A stretch of 64,000 nucleotides of DNA, from positions 8,865,001 through 8,929,000 of the forward strand of contig NZ_CP130630.1 in NCBI RefSeq assembly GCF_030551255.1, written 5' to 3'. This document shows, piece by piece, positions 51,200 through 60,582 of this stretch. The notes beneath the pieces were generated by a model, which made no database searches, had not been told where the DNA came from, and saw only the letters and a list, made by a program, of their open reading frames with translations. The translations under genes and the position numbers were made by a program. Position 1 is the stretch's first letter; every line of letters starts with the position of its first letter. This DNA comes from Streptomyces sp. NL15-2K. Lineage in GTDB: Bacteria > Actinomycetota > Actinomycetes > Streptomycetales > Streptomycetaceae.

Positions 51200-52834
51200 A
51201 TGAGCGCAACAGGTGCGGGTCGGGTCGTCGTCATCGGTGCGGGCATCGCGGGACTGGCCGCTGCCCACCGGCTGTTGCGGAGCGGTGCGAGAGTGACCGT
51301 GCTGGAGGCGTCGGACCGCGTCGGCGGCAAGCTGCTGCCCGGCGAGATCGCTGGCGCGCGCGTCGACTTCGGCGCCGAGTCGATGCTCGCCCGCCGCCCG
51401 GAGGCCGTGGCCCTCGCCCGCGAGGTCGGCCTCACCGACCGCCTCCAGCCGCCCGCCACCGCGACCGCCTCCCTGTGGACCCGCGGCGCCCTGCGCCCCA
51501 TGCCCAAGGGACACGTCATGGGTGTCCCCGGCACAGCGTCCGCCCTCTCCGGTGTGCTGTCCGACGAGGGCCTCACCCGCATCGAGCGCGACGCCGACCT
51601 GCCCCGCACGGAGATCGGCGACGACGTCGCCGTCGGGGAGTACGTGGCGGCGCGGCTGGGCCGCGAGGTCGTCGACCGCCTCGTCGAGCCGCTGCTGGGC
51701 GGGGTCTACGCGGGCGACGCGTACCGCATCTCGATGCGCTCGGCGGTCCCGCAGCTCTTCCAGGCCGCGCGGACGCACGACTCCCTGACCGAGGCGGTCC
51801 GCGAGATCCAGGCCAAGGCCGCTGCCAACCAGCAGACCGGGCCGGTGTTCATGGGCATCGAGGGCGGCGTGGGCACCCTTCCGCTCGCGGTCGCGGAGGC
51901 GGTGCGGGCACGCGGGGGCGAGATCCTCACCGGGGTGCCGGTGACGGAGCTGCGCAGAGTGGGGCCGACGGGGGCGGAAGACGCGGGCGAGCTGCCGTTC
52001 GGCCGTGGCGGGGCGGCCGCTGAGAGCCGCGCGGTGCGGGCGGAGGACGAGGCAGGGGACGAGGCGGTGGACCAGGCGAGCGGGGCCCACGCGGCCAAGT
52101 CCCCCGTCTCCGACGCCCCGCCGGCTCACCGCCCCGCGGCAGCCCAGCCGCCCGCGACCTGGCGGATCGTCGCCGGTGATCGTGTGCTGTACGCGGACGC
52201 CGTCGTCGTCGCCGTCCCCGCCCCGGCCGCCGCAGGACTCCTGCGCGCCGAGGCCCCCGAAGCCGCCGCCGAACTGGCCGGCGTCGAGTACGCCTCCATG
52301 GCCCTGGTCACCCTCGCCTACCGCCGCGACGAGATCTCCCTCCCCGAGGGCAGCGGCTTCCTCGTGCCGCCCGTCGACGGACGCACCATCAAGGCGTCGA
52401 CCTTCGCCTCCCAGAAGTGGGGCTGGATCGCCGACGAGAACCCGGACCTGGTCGTCCTGCGCACCTCCGTCGGGCGGTACGGCGAGACGGAGATCCTCCG
52501 GCGCGAGGACACCGGCCTGGTGGACGTCTCGCGGCACGACCTCCAGCAGGCCACCGGCCTGGACGCCACCCCCGTCGAAACCCGCGTCACCCGGTGGACC
52601 GACGGCCTGCCCCAGTACCCCGTCGGCCACCACGCGCGCGTGGCCCGCATCCGCGAGCACGTCGGCAAGCTGCCGGGCCTGGCGGTGTGCGGCGCGCCGT
52701 ACGACGGCGTGGGCATCCCCGCCTGCATCGCGAGCGCGTACGCGGCCGTCGACCAGATCCAGGGTGACCTGCGAGCTGCGCAGGAGCTCACCGCCGCCCC
52801 GGTGCGGAGTCTGCACGGAGGAGCGGGAGAATAA
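51200..52834 (+). CDS. hemY: Coproporphyrinogen III (protoporphyrinogen) oxidase, HemY type
   Basis: An FAD enzyme (544 aa) that in Actinobacteria oxidises coproporphyrinogen III to coproporphyrin III. The FAD site is [18 protein letters not shown], with [12 protein letters not shown] after it. The C-terminal FAD motif is [20 protein letters not shown]. Between VTELRRV (about residue 255) and TWRIVAGDR is a 60-residue Ala/Glu/Asp-rich insertion (nucleotides about 51960-52145) not usual in the family, probably a disordered loop. ATG 51200 follows GTGGGGA. It ends 5 bases before hemQ, and they are co-transcribed. Also named hemG or cgoX. Confidence 0.9.
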   Translation: MSATGAGRVVVIGAGIAGLAAAHRLLRSGARVTVLEASDRVGGKLLPGEIAGARVDFGAESMLARRPEAVALAREVGLTDRLQPPATATASLWTRGALRPMPKGHVMGVPGTASALSGVLSDEGLTRIERDADLPRTEIGDDVAVGEYVAARLGREVVDRLVEPLLGGVYAGDAYRISMRSAVPQLFQAARTHDSLTEAVREIQAKAAANQQTGPVFMGIEGGVGTLPLAVAEAVRARGGEILTGVPVTELRRVGPTGAEDAGELPFGRGGAAAESRAVRAEDEAGDEAVDQASGAHAAKSPVSDAPPAHRPAAAQPPATWRIVAGDRVLYADAVVVAVPAPAAAGLLRAEAPEAAAELAGVEYASMALVTLAYRRDEISLPEGSGFLVPPVDGRTIKASTFASQKWGWIADENPDLVVLRTSVGRYGETEILRREDTGLVDVSRHDLQQATGLDATPVETRVTRWTDGLPQYPVGHHARVARIREHVGKLPGLAVCGAPYDGVGIPACIASAYAAVDQIQGDLRAAQELTAAPVRSLHGGAGE

Positions 52835-52839
52835 GGACC

Positions 52840-53571
52840 ATGAGTGACGACGCCCCCACCACCGAGTCCGCCAGGATCCCGAACAAGGGCAAGCTGGCCA
52901 AGGACCTCAACGAGGTCATTCGCTACACCCTCTGGTCCGTCTTCAAGCTGAAGGACGTACTCCCCGAGGACCGCGCGGGCTACGCCGACGAGGTCCAGGA
53001 CCTGTTCGACCAGCTCGCCGCCAAGGACGTGACGATCCGCGGCACGTACGACGTGTCGGGCCTGCGCGCCGACGCCGACCTCATGATCTGGTGGCACGCG
53101 GAGACCAGCGACCAGCTCCAGGAGGCGTACAACCTCTTCCGCCGCACCAAGCTGGGCCGCGCCCTGGAGCCGGTGTGGTCGAACATGGCGCTGCACCGCC
53201 CCGCCGAGTTCAACCGCTCGCACATCCCGGCGTTCCTCGCCGACGAGACGCCCCGCAACTACGTCAGCGTCTACCCCTTCGTACGCTCGTACGACTGGTA
53301 CCTGCTGCCCGACGAGGACCGTCGCCGCATGCTCGCCGACCACGGCAAGATGGCCCGCGGCTTCGCGGACGTGCGCGCCAACACGGTCGCCTCGTTCTCG
53401 CTGGGCGACTACGAGTGGATCCTCGCCTTCGAGGCCGACGAGCTCTACCGCATCGTCGACCTCATGCGCCACCTGCGCGGCTCGGAGGCCCGGAGGCACG
53501 TCCGCGAGGAGGTGCCGTTCTTCACCGGGCGACGCAAGTCCGTGGCCGAGCTGGTCTCGGGCCTGGCCTGA
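52840..53571 (+). CDS. hemQ: Coproheme decarboxylase HemQ (chlorite dismutase family)
   Basis: A 243-aa enzyme that converts iron-coproporphyrin to heme b by two peroxide-dependent decarboxylations, the last step of the Gram-positive heme pathway. The catalytic Tyr lies in [15 protein letters not shown], and the axial His is probably in [13 protein letters not shown]. The ferredoxin-like fold core is [20 protein letters not shown]. It lies 5 bases after hemY. Its TGA and the stop of the converging peptidase gene form TGATCA, with no space between. Confidence 0.94.
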   Translation: MSDDAPTTESARIPNKGKLAKDLNEVIRYTLWSVFKLKDVLPEDRAGYADEVQDLFDQLAAKDVTIRGTYDVSGLRADADLMIWWHAETSDQLQEAYNLFRRTKLGRALEPVWSNMALHRPAEFNRSHIPAFLADETPRNYVSVYPFVRSYDWYLLPDEDRRRMLADHGKMARGFADVRANTVASFSLGDYEWILAFEADELYRIVDLMRHLRGSEARRHVREEVPFFTGRRKSVAELVSGLA

Positions 53572-55203
53572 TCAGCGTGGGGGCATGGCGGCGGCCGGCA
53601 CCTTCTTGACGTCGGCCGCCGACTTCGGGCTCGGTTCGGGGCGCGGTGCGCAGGACGCGCGCCGCGTCGGCAGGTCGCCCCGCAGCAGATACGCCTCGAC
53701 GTGCCCGTTGACGCAGGGGTTCGGGCCGCCCGCGATGCCGTGCGTGCCCGAGCCCCGCTCGGTCACCAGCACCGAACCCGACAGGCGCCGGTGCAGTTCC
53801 AGGGCTCCGTCGTACGGCGTGGCCGCGTCCCGCTCGGCGGCCAGGATCAGCGTCGGCGGCAGCTCACCCCGCCCGGTCCGCACGTCGAGGGGCTGCTGCC
53901 GAGGCGCCGGCCAGTAGGCGCACGGCAGATTCATCCACACGTTGTCCCAGGTCTCGAAGGGCGCGATCCGCGCGAGCCGCGTGTTGTCCCGGTCCCACAC
54001 GCTCCAGTCCGTCGGCCAGGGCGCGTCGTTGCACTCGACGGCTGTGTAGACCGCGTGGGTGTTCTCCGCCTCGGCCGCCCCCTGCGGATGCGGCCCGGCC
54101 TGCTCGATCAGCGGCTTCGGGTCGCCCTTCAGATACGCCGACAGCGCGTACGCGCGCTGCGGCCAGTAGTCGTCGTAGTACCCCGCCGACAGGAACGCGC
54201 CCTGCAACTGCGCGGGCCCGACCTTCCCGCCCGCCGGCTTCACCGCCAGCCGCGCCCGTGCCTTCTCGTAGCTGCGCAGCACCTCCTGAGCCGTGTCGCC
54301 CAGTCCGTACACGTCGTCGTGCCGGGCGATCCACTCCCGGATGTCCTCCCAGCGGCCCTCGAACGCGGCAGACTGGTGGAGGTTGTTGCGGTACCAGATC
54401 TGCTCGGGGTCCGGGTTCACCGCCGAGTCGAACACCATCCGCCGTACGTGCGAGGGGAACAGGGTCGCGTACAGCGCCCCGAAGTACGTGCCGTACGACG
54501 CGCCCATGAACGTCAGCCTGTGCTCGCCCAGCGCGGCGCGCAGGACGTCCAGGTCCCGGGCGTTGTTCAGGGACGTGTAGTGCCGCAGCGAACCGCCCGC
54601 ACGCTGGGCGCAGCCGCGCGCGTACGCCTTCGCCTGCGCGATGCGCTCCCGCTTGTACGACTCCGAGGGGTGCGTCGGCGCCTGCGAGGGCGCCTGGAGG
54701 AACTGCTTGGGGTCCTTGCAGGACAGGGGCGCCGAGCGGCCCACCCCGCGCGGGGCGTAGCCGATGAGGTCGTACGCCGCCGCGATCCGCTTCCACTCGG
54801 GGAGCACACCGACCAGCGGGAAGTACATGCCGGTGGCGCCCGGACCGCCCGGGTTGTAGACCAGGGCGCCCTGCCGGGGCACCCGGCGCTTGCTGTTGGA
54901 CGGGTCCTTGTGGGTGGCGCGCATACGGCTGACGGTCAGTTTGATCTGCTTGCCGTGCGGACGGGCGTAGTCGAGCGGGACGGACACCGTGCCGCACTGC
55001 ACATGGTCCGGCATCTCCGGCTCCGCCGTGCACTTCCCGAACGCGATGCCCTCCGCCTCGGCGCGCGCGGCGGCCACCGCGGTGCCGCGCAGTTCGGCCG
55101 CGACCGGCATGGCCGGGGCGCCGTCGGCCGGGGCGGCCGGGGCGGCCGCGAGTGTGGTCAGGAGCAAGGACCCGGCGGCCGAGTAGAGGGCGGGGGCTCT
55201 CAT
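53572..55203 (-). CDS. Secreted alpha/beta hydrolase, tripeptidyl aminopeptidase-like (S33)
   Basis: A 543-aa exported enzyme with a signal peptide (SLLLTTLAAAPAAPADGAPA). The oxyanion region is LVYNPGGPG, the nucleophile Ser is in GASYGTYFG, Asp in LAAERDAATPYDG and His in GSGTHGIAGG, plus the TAP C-terminal domain. It resembles the peptidase at 42087-43574 and Streptomyces Slp/Tap enzymes. ATG 55203 follows GAAGGG. A 10-base tandem repeat lies about 120 bases upstream in its probable promoter region. It converges directly on hemQ. Confidence 0.87.
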   Translation of the reverse strand: MRAPALYSAAGSLLLTTLAAAPAAPADGAPAMPVAAELRGTAVAAARAEAEGIAFGKCTAEPEMPDHVQCGTVSVPLDYARPHGKQIKLTVSRMRATHKDPSNSKRRVPRQGALVYNPGGPGATGMYFPLVGVLPEWKRIAAAYDLIGYAPRGVGRSAPLSCKDPKQFLQAPSQAPTHPSESYKRERIAQAKAYARGCAQRAGGSLRHYTSLNNARDLDVLRAALGEHRLTFMGASYGTYFGALYATLFPSHVRRMVFDSAVNPDPEQIWYRNNLHQSAAFEGRWEDIREWIARHDDVYGLGDTAQEVLRSYEKARARLAVKPAGGKVGPAQLQGAFLSAGYYDDYWPQRAYALSAYLKGDPKPLIEQAGPHPQGAAEAENTHAVYTAVECNDAPWPTDWSVWDRDNTRLARIAPFETWDNVWMNLPCAYWPAPRQQPLDVRTGRGELPPTLILAAERDAATPYDGALELHRRLSGSVLVTERGSGTHGIAGGPNPCVNGHVEAYLLRGDLPTRRASCAPRPEPSPKSAADVKKVPAAAMPPR

Positions 55204-55323
55204 CGCGTATCCCTTCGGTGCACGGCAGCAACAAAGGGGATATTTCGGGCACCGGTTGACGAAGGCAAGCACCGTGGGCCCGGTGTCGCTGTCAATGCCT
55301 CCGTGCGCCCCCCTTTCTCTCAG

Positions 55324-55373
55324 GGGGTCTCGGAGGGTCTCGTGGGCTCTCGTGGGCTCTCGGGGGCTCTCAG
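55324..55373. repeat. Five 10-base tandem repeats
   Basis: Units GGGTCTCGGA, GGGTCTCGTG, GGCTCTCGTG, GGCTCTCGGG and GGCTCTCAGG follow one another without gaps, one DNA helical turn each. They lie between the DUF4142 stop and the upstream side of the peptidase gene. A small hairpin (CTCTCAG 55388-55394, CTGAGAG 55401-55407) adjoins and overlaps the DUF4142 stop. Confidence 0.75.
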
Positions 55374-55390
55374 GTTTTTCTCGGGTTCTC

Positions 55391-56179
55391 TCAGGAATTG
55401 CTGAGAGTCTCGGGTGGTGGGCTGGTGGCGGGTGGGGGGAGCGGGTAGCTCGGTGTCGGTGCGGGGGTGACCGGGGTCGGCGGGTTCGGGTCGGCGATCG
55501 GGCCGGGTGGGGCCGGGGAGTTGGTGAGCGGGGGAGTGCTGCCGGCGACCATGTCCCGGGCGAGTGCGTCGAAGTCGACGTAGCCGGTGGCCTCCAGGAC
55601 CTTGATGTGGTCCAGTACGGTCGCGTTCGCGTCGTCGGCGAGGGTCCGGACGAGGGAGTTGCGGGTGCTCGCCCGTACCTGGGCGACGACCGAGAAGACC
55701 TTGCCGTGCGCCAGCCGCAGGATGTTGGCGAACTCGCGGTCGTACTCGACGCTCTGTGCCGAGTTCAGGGTGGCGAGCCACTGTTTTTGCTGGTCGGTGG
55801 GCTCGTTGGGCAGTTCCAGGCCGAGCTCGGAGGCGACGTCGCGGACCCGTTCGTCCAGGAAGGTGTGGCCTTCGACGAGGTGCCGGCCCGCCGTCCGTAC
55901 GGCCGGGGTGGTGCCCTTCTGCTGTGCCTGCTGGCCGGCGGGCAGCTCCCACAGGCCGGCCAGCCGGACCTTTGTGACGAAGTCCCGGTCGAGGGCGGAC
56001 AGCGGACCGTATCGCGTCGACACGGTCTCGGCGTTCAGTACGTCCAGGCCTGTACCTGACCTGTCTTCGTACGACCAGATCGGGAAGATCAGCGCGACGA
56101 GGGTCGCCGTCAGGCCGGTGATGATGATCCCGGTCCCGCTGAATATTCCTCGGCCGTTGATGGGGGGTCGGGGTCGCAT
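55391..56179 (-). CDS. DUF4142 family membrane-anchored/secreted protein
   Basis: A 262-aa protein. One N-terminal helix (IIITGLTATLVALIFPIW) is followed by a DUF4142 helical bundle (LSALDRDFVTKVRLAGLWEL, EGHTFLDERVRDVASELGLE, NSAQSVEYDREFANILRLAH) and a Pro-rich tail (residues 215-262) that may span the wall. The family is ferritin-like and of unknown role, linked in some bacteria to stress. ATG 56179 follows AGGAGG at normal spacing. No operon partner is apparent. Confidence 0.85.
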   Translation of the reverse strand: MRPRPPINGRGIFSGTGIIITGLTATLVALIFPIWSYEDRSGTGLDVLNAETVSTRYGPLSALDRDFVTKVRLAGLWELPAGQQAQQKGTTPAVRTAGRHLVEGHTFLDERVRDVASELGLELPNEPTDQQKQWLATLNSAQSVEYDREFANILRLAHGKVFSVVAQVRASTRNSLVRTLADDANATVLDHIKVLEATGYVDFDALARDMVAGSTPPLTNSPAPPGPIADPNPPTPVTPAPTPSYPLPPPATSPPPETLSNS

Positions 56180-56930
56180 GGTGCCTCCTGCTTGCGGCAC
56201 CGCACGCTAGTGCGTTTCGGGTGCGGGATTGGCATGTTACTGCCGGGTCTACGCCAACTGTCGTACGGGGGTGAATGGTTGTTTCGGGGGTGAGGTGGGG
56301 TGAATGGGGGAGGGATTGTGGGGTGCATACGGTGTAAAGGGTGGTGAACCGGGTGGGGTGGCTGGGCTGTGGGACAGGGGTGTTAGCCCCGGCACACCTG
56401 GTGGGGGGAGGGGGTGGGGGTGGGTGCTTAGGGGGGAGCGGGGAGGGGCGTAGGGCGGGTGGGCAGTTGGTCGGGGGTGCGGCTGGGGGGCGCCGGGTGT
56501 TTCTCGCCCCCGCCGCCCCTACCCGTCCCATCACCAGGGGCTCCGCCCCTTCGACCCCGCCAGGGGGCTCAGCCCCCTGGACCCCCGGCCTATGCCCACC
56601 CACCACCCGACTCGGTACCTCGAGAGGTGACCCTCCTGGGGCTCCGCCCCAGACCCCGGCGGGGACTGCGTCCCCTGCACCCCTGGCGAGGCTCCGCCCC
56701 GAACCCCGGCGGGCTTCGCCCTGTGGACCTCTCACGGGGCTTCGCCCCTGCACCCCTATCGCGGCTCCGCCCCGGGCCCCGCGCGGGGACTGCGTCCCCT
56801 GCACCCCTCACGGGGCTCCGCCCTGCCACGCCCGCTGGCGCTCCGCCCAGCCACCACCCGGCTCAAGCGCTGAAGAGCGGTCCAAGAAGTGAGGGCGCCT
56901 GGCTGGCTGCGGTCGGCGTGGCCTTCTTGG
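56180..56930. other. 750-base gene-free region with G-rich tract and hairpin array
   Basis: No credible gene. Open frames here (for example 56341-56892) translate to repetitive Pro/Ala/Arg sequence made by the repeats. The left part (about 56260-56460) is a strand-biased G-rich tract, with many runs of three or more G between 56400 and 56460. The right part (56537-56823) is an array of mini-hairpins, listed separately. Confidence 0.7.
56537..56823. repeat. Array of GGGGCTCCGCCCC-type mini-hairpins
   Basis: About nine short palindromes lie within 290 bases. They include GGGGCTCCGCCCC (56537, 56638), GGGGACTGCGTCCCC (56661, 56785), GGGCTTCGCCC (56711), GGGGCTTCGCCCC (56736) and GGGGCTCCGCCC (56812), with looser copies near 56689 and 56761. 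They are separated by ACCCC-rich spacers. GGGGACTGCGTCCCC plus TGCACCCCT occurs twice exactly. Confidence 0.75.
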
Positions 56931-58268
56931 TCAGCGGCGCAGTAGTACCCGTCGCGTCGCGCGTGCCAGTCGGGCCGTCGGGCGTGGTGGGCGGGGTGCC
57001 GGGCCCGAGCGCTCCAGCCACCAGTCCCGAAGTTGCCGCCGTGTCCCCGCATCTTCCAGGCGCCCGGCGAGCAGCAGGTGCTCGGCGAAGTTCAGGGCGT
57101 CGCGGCGGTAGCCGTCGGTCATCGGGTGGCCGTGGGCGTAGACGAGGAAGGCGGGGCGGTAGTCGGTGCCGAGAATGTCCGGGAGTTCGGGCGCGACCTT
57201 CGACACCACGTCCGCTCGCTTTCCCGCCAGGGCCCGCGCCTGCATGCCGAGCCGTACCCGGTCGAATCCCTCGGGGACGGGCGTCCCCGCGACCAGCGCG
57301 GACAGCAGCGCGGTCTGCGCGAGGGCGAGGCGCTGGCGGGTGGGGGCGGTGGGGTCGGCGGCCGGATCGGTGGGGGCGTCTGCCGCTGTCGTCGTCGGCG
57401 GTGTGACAGGGGCGGCCGGGGTCGTGCGGGTGGTGGCCTTCGCGCCGCCCTTCTCCAGTGCCTCCCGTATCGCCTCCAGCTCCCCTTCCAGTTCCGTCGC
57501 TTCGGGGAAGTTCTCGTCCCGTTCGAGCAGGACGCCCGGCGGGGAGACCCGGGAGGCGAGGTCGGTCAGGATGTCGAGGACCGGGCGCGGGACGGGGTGG
57601 GCGTGGCTGTCGTGCCAGACGCCGTCGCGTTCGAAGCCGCCCGCGACATGGACGTACGCGATGGCCTCCAGGGGGAGTTCGGCGAGCGCCGCCGCCGGGT
57701 CCTCGCCGCGGTTGACGTGGTTGGTGTGGAGGTTCGCCACGTCGATGAGGAGGCGCACGCCCGTGCGGTCGGCCAGCTCGTACAGGAACTGCCCCTCGGT
57801 CATCTCCTCGCCGGGCCAGGAGATGAGGGCGGCGATGTTCTCGACGGCGAGCGGCACCGGCAGCGCGTCCTGCGCGATGCGGACGTTCTCGCACAGCACG
57901 TCGAGGGCGTCGCGAGTGCGGGGGACGGGCAGCAGGTGGCCCGCCTCCAGGCGGGGGGAGGCGGTCAGCGGGCCGCCCGCCCGGACGAACGCGATGTGCT
58001 CGGTGAGCAGGGGGGAGTTCAGCGCCTCGGCCCGTTCGGCCAGGGCGGTCAGCCGCCCGGAGTCCGGGCGGTCCGCGCCGCCGAGGCCGAGCGAGACGCC
58101 GTGCGGGACCACCGTCACCCCGCGTTCGCGCAGGCGCAGCAGCGACTGAGGGAGGTGGCCGGGGCACACGTTCTCGGCCACGACCTCGACCCAGTCGATG
58201 CCCGGCATCCGTTCCACGGCGTCCGCGATCTCCGGTCGCCACCCGATGCCCGTCCCCAGTCGCTCCAT
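56931..58268 (-). CDS. DUF692 (MNIO) enzyme fused to a C-terminal partner-like domain
   Basis: A 445-aa protein. Residues 1-275 form a DUF692 TIM barrel of the multinuclear non-heme iron oxidase group (relatives MbnB and TglH modify Cys in peptides). Metal-site motifs are [68 protein letters not shown] and [10 protein letters not shown]. After an acidic/Pro-Thr linker comes a domain ([20 protein letters not shown] to [14 protein letters not shown]) that resembles the separate DUF2063/MbnC-type partner. ATG 58268 has GAGGAGGGG upstream. No obvious precursor peptide gene is adjacent, so the substrate is unknown. Confidence 0.78.
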   Translation of the reverse strand: MERLGTGIGWRPEIADAVERMPGIDWVEVVAENVCPGHLPQSLLRLRERGVTVVPHGVSLGLGGADRPDSGRLTALAERAEALNSPLLTEHIAFVRAGGPLTASPRLEAGHLLPVPRTRDALDVLCENVRIAQDALPVPLAVENIAALISWPGEEMTEGQFLYELADRTGVRLLIDVANLHTNHVNRGEDPAAALAELPLEAIAYVHVAGGFERDGVWHDSHAHPVPRPVLDILTDLASRVSPPGVLLERDENFPEATELEGELEAIREALEKGGAKATTRTTPAAPVTPPTTTAADAPTDPAADPTAPTRQRLALAQTALLSALVAGTPVPEGFDRVRLGMQARALAGKRADVVSKVAPELPDILGTDYRPAFLVYAHGHPMTDGYRRDALNFAEHLLLAGRLEDAGTRRQLRDWWLERSGPAPRPPRPTARLARATRRVLLRR

Positions 58269-58493
58269 GGTCCCCTCCTCGGTTTCCTCCGGATACGCGG
58301 TGCGCCTCCTCGGGCGTGACGGGGGTATGGCCCCGGCGCCCGCGCCCGAACCCCGCCGCGGGAACGTTCAGAGCAACATTTGAGGTTCGGCGCGGGTGTC
58401 GCTCGGCCAGTGCCAGGAGATACGAGGAGGGCGGCCGGGCCGTTCAACGGCCGGTGAAGGACGAGGGAGCGGTGATCAGTACTCCAGCGGTGA

Positions 58494-59591
58494 TCAGTAC
58501 TCCAGCTCCGGGCGCAGGCGCAGCGGGCCACCGACCGCGTGGAGGTGCCGCAGGACCTGGGCGTAGGAGTCGAAGAGCCCGGTCTCGTGGTAGGCGATGC
58601 CGTGCCGGGCGCAGAACGAGCGGACGATCTCCTGGGCATGGCGCAGGCCGGGCCGCGGCATGGAGGGGAACAGGTGGTGCTCGATCTGGTAGTTCAGCCC
58701 GCCGAGCGCGAAGTCGGTGAACCGTCCGCCGCGGATGTTGCGTGACGTCAGGACCTGCCGACGCAGGAAGTCGACCTTGTCGTCCTTGGCGAACATGGCC
58801 ATGCCCTTGTGGTTCGGGGCGAACGAGCACCCCATGTACAGCCCGAACAGTCCTTGGTGCACAGCGAGGAAGCACACGGCCTGGAGGGGAGACAGGACCA
58901 GGAACAGCGCGGCGAGATATCCGCCGAGATGCGCCGTCAGCATGGCCGCCTCGCCCAGCTTGGTCGCGCGCGAGGTCGCGGTGCCGGTGCGCTCGAGCAG
59001 CGCCCGTACGCCGGCGACGTGCAGGGCGAGTCCTTCCAGCAGCAGCATGGGGAAGAACAGCCAGGCCTGGTGGCGGGCCAGCCAGGCGTACGCTCCGCTG
59101 CGGACGCGGGCGTGGTCCTCGGTGAAGGCGATCGCGCCGTCGGCGATGTCGGGGTCGCGGTCGATGTAGTTGGGGTGGGAGTGGTGCCGGTTGTGCTTGG
59201 AGATCCACCAGCCGTAGCTGAGGCCGATCAGCAGGTCCGCGTGCACGCGACCGATCAGGTTGTTGACGCGCTTGGAGCGGGCGATCTGGTGGTGTCCGGC
59301 GTCGTGTCCGATGAACCCGGTCTGGGTGAACATCACCGCGAGGAAGGCGGCGGTCAGCAGCTGCCACCACGACTGTCCGATCAGGGCGAACGCGGTCCAG
59401 CCGGCGGCCAGCAGGAGCAGGTTCCCTCCGACCTTGACGGAGTAGTAGCCCGGGCGCCGCTTCAGCAGCCCGCTCTGCTTCACCTCGCGGGAGAGTGCGG
59501 CGTAGTCGCTGCCCCGGCCGACGGGCTGGGGTTCGGTGATCTCGGCGTATTCGGCCGGATCGGTGCTCCGGGCGCTGATCTCAGTGGTCAC
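58494..59591 (-). CDS. Membrane fatty-acid/acyl-CoA desaturase
   Basis: A 365-aa integral membrane di-iron desaturase. The three His boxes are present: HDAGHH (HxxxHH), HNRHHSHPN (HxxHH) and QIEHHLFPSMP (QxxHH), the last typical of front-end/delta-6-like and DesA3-like acyl desaturases. Hydrophobic segments flank the boxes. It inserts a double bond in membrane fatty acids. GTG 59591 follows AAGGAA; the frame upstream is open but not family-like. It is co-directional with and 141 bases from the cold-shock gene, which fits a role in low-temperature membrane adjustment (inference). Confidence 0.88.
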   Translation of the reverse strand: MTTEISARSTDPAEYAEITEPQPVGRGSDYAALSREVKQSGLLKRRPGYYSVKVGGNLLLLAAGWTAFALIGQSWWQLLTAAFLAVMFTQTGFIGHDAGHHQIARSKRVNNLIGRVHADLLIGLSYGWWISKHNRHHSHPNYIDRDPDIADGAIAFTEDHARVRSGAYAWLARHQAWLFFPMLLLEGLALHVAGVRALLERTGTATSRATKLGEAAMLTAHLGGYLAALFLVLSPLQAVCFLAVHQGLFGLYMGCSFAPNHKGMAMFAKDDKVDFLRRQVLTSRNIRGGRFTDFALGGLNYQIEHHLFPSMPRPGLRHAQEIVRSFCARHGIAYHETGLFDSYAQVLRHLHAVGGPLRLRPELEY

Positions 59592-59732
59592 AGGGTTCCT
59601 TTCGGGGGCACGGCGCTGCCTGGTCGGCGCCGGGGGACGAGGCGCCGGATACGGCACCCGTGGGGAAGCAGCACGATGCAGGCCCGCGGCGCGGGCCTGC
59701 ATCGGTGAGGGTGAGGGTGTCCTCTGAGCGCC

Positions 59733-59936
59733 TCAGAGCGCGCGGACCTGTTCGGCCTGCATGCCCCTGGGGCCCTGGGTGGCGGTGAACTCCACCCGCT
59801 GGTTCTCCTCCAGAGAGCGGAAGCCACCCGTGTCGATCGCCGAGTGGTGGACGAAGAGGTCGGCGCCGCCCTCATCGGGGGCGATGAAGCCGAAACCCTT
59901 GTCCGGGTTGAACCACTTCACGGTTCCTTGAGCCAT
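59733..59936 (-). CDS. Cold-shock domain protein
   Basis: A 67-aa single cold-shock domain with RNP1 KGFGFI and RNP2 LFVHHSAI motifs ([17 protein letters not shown] at the start). It binds single-stranded RNA/DNA and loosens mRNA structure. ATG 59936 follows AAGGAG. Upstream on the minus strand is a long leader region (59937 onward) with a hairpin at 60039-60068, as is common for cold-shock genes. Confidence 0.95.
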   Translation of the reverse strand: MAQGTVKWFNPDKGFGFIAPDEGGADLFVHHSAIDTGGFRSLEENQRVEFTATQGPRGMQAEQVRAL

Positions 59937-60290
59937 GTGATGTCTCCTTCGAGATGGCGAGTAGTGCGGGAAACGCGCGTTCGCGCGAACCCGGGCTGCT
60001 GGTCGCCAGCCGTCGAAGAAAACCCCCGAAAACGACGAAGCGCCCGCTGTCAGAACTCCGCGGGCGCTCACACGTTCGCAAACTTCAACTACAACCATCG
60101 GCTCCAACGTAGCGAGCGCCGGCAAAGTTCCCGGGCGGGCGGGGAAAGCTCCAAGGACGCCCCGACGGGTCGGCTCCAGGGCCGGAACGGGTCGGCTCCG
60201 GGGCCGGAGGGGAGTACGGTTGCGGCACTGAGCGCACCTCGTTCCGGCACCTCGCGCACGCCCTGAACCGATCAAAAGGATGCTGGACGC
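59937..60290. promoter_or_regulatory. Leader/promoter region of the cold-shock gene
   Basis: About 350 bases between divergent genes without a credible gene. A stem (AGCGCCCGC 60039-60047, GCGGGCGCT 60060-60068, 12-base loop) lies about 100 bases before the cold-shock ATG and could be part of a structured 5' leader. The sequence around 60070-60110 is AT-richer and may hold promoters. Confidence 0.45.
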
Positions 60291-60563
60291 ATGTATTCAC
60301 AGGACGCGATCTCCGGCCGCCGCCGCGGCCGCCCCGAACCGACCGCCGAGATGCTCTCCGGGCTGGCCTGCCTCATCTGCGGCACCGACTACCGGAGCCG
60401 GCCGGACGTGGAGGCGGTGGTGGTCTCGCACCGCGACGACAGGCAGCTGCTTGCCTGCCACGGGACGTGCGCCCGGATGGCGAGCGGGTCGGTCACCGGT
60501 CTGGACGAGACGCCCCTCCCGCTGGCCGAGCGCGTGCGCAGGCATGAGGGCGACGGCTCCTGA
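60291..60563 (+). CDS. Small Cys-containing hypothetical protein
   Basis: A 90-aa protein. A basic N-terminus ([13 protein letters not shown]) is followed by [10 protein letters not shown] and [10 protein letters not shown]. The paired Cys could bind zinc as a small ribbon. ATG 60291 has AAGGA upstream. It diverges from the cold-shock gene and converges on the PTH2-like gene. No known family was recognised. Confidence 0.6.
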   Translation: MYSQDAISGRRRGRPEPTAEMLSGLACLICGTDYRSRPDVEAVVVSHRDDRQLLACHGTCARMASGSVTGLDETPLPLAERVRRHEGDGS

Positions 60564-60582
60564 GCCGTCCGTCCCACTCCCC

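Noticed and set aside
56341..56892. 183-codon open frame in the repeat region
   Set aside because: The translation is Pro/Ala/Gly repeats dictated by the mini-hairpin array, with no ribosome site of note.
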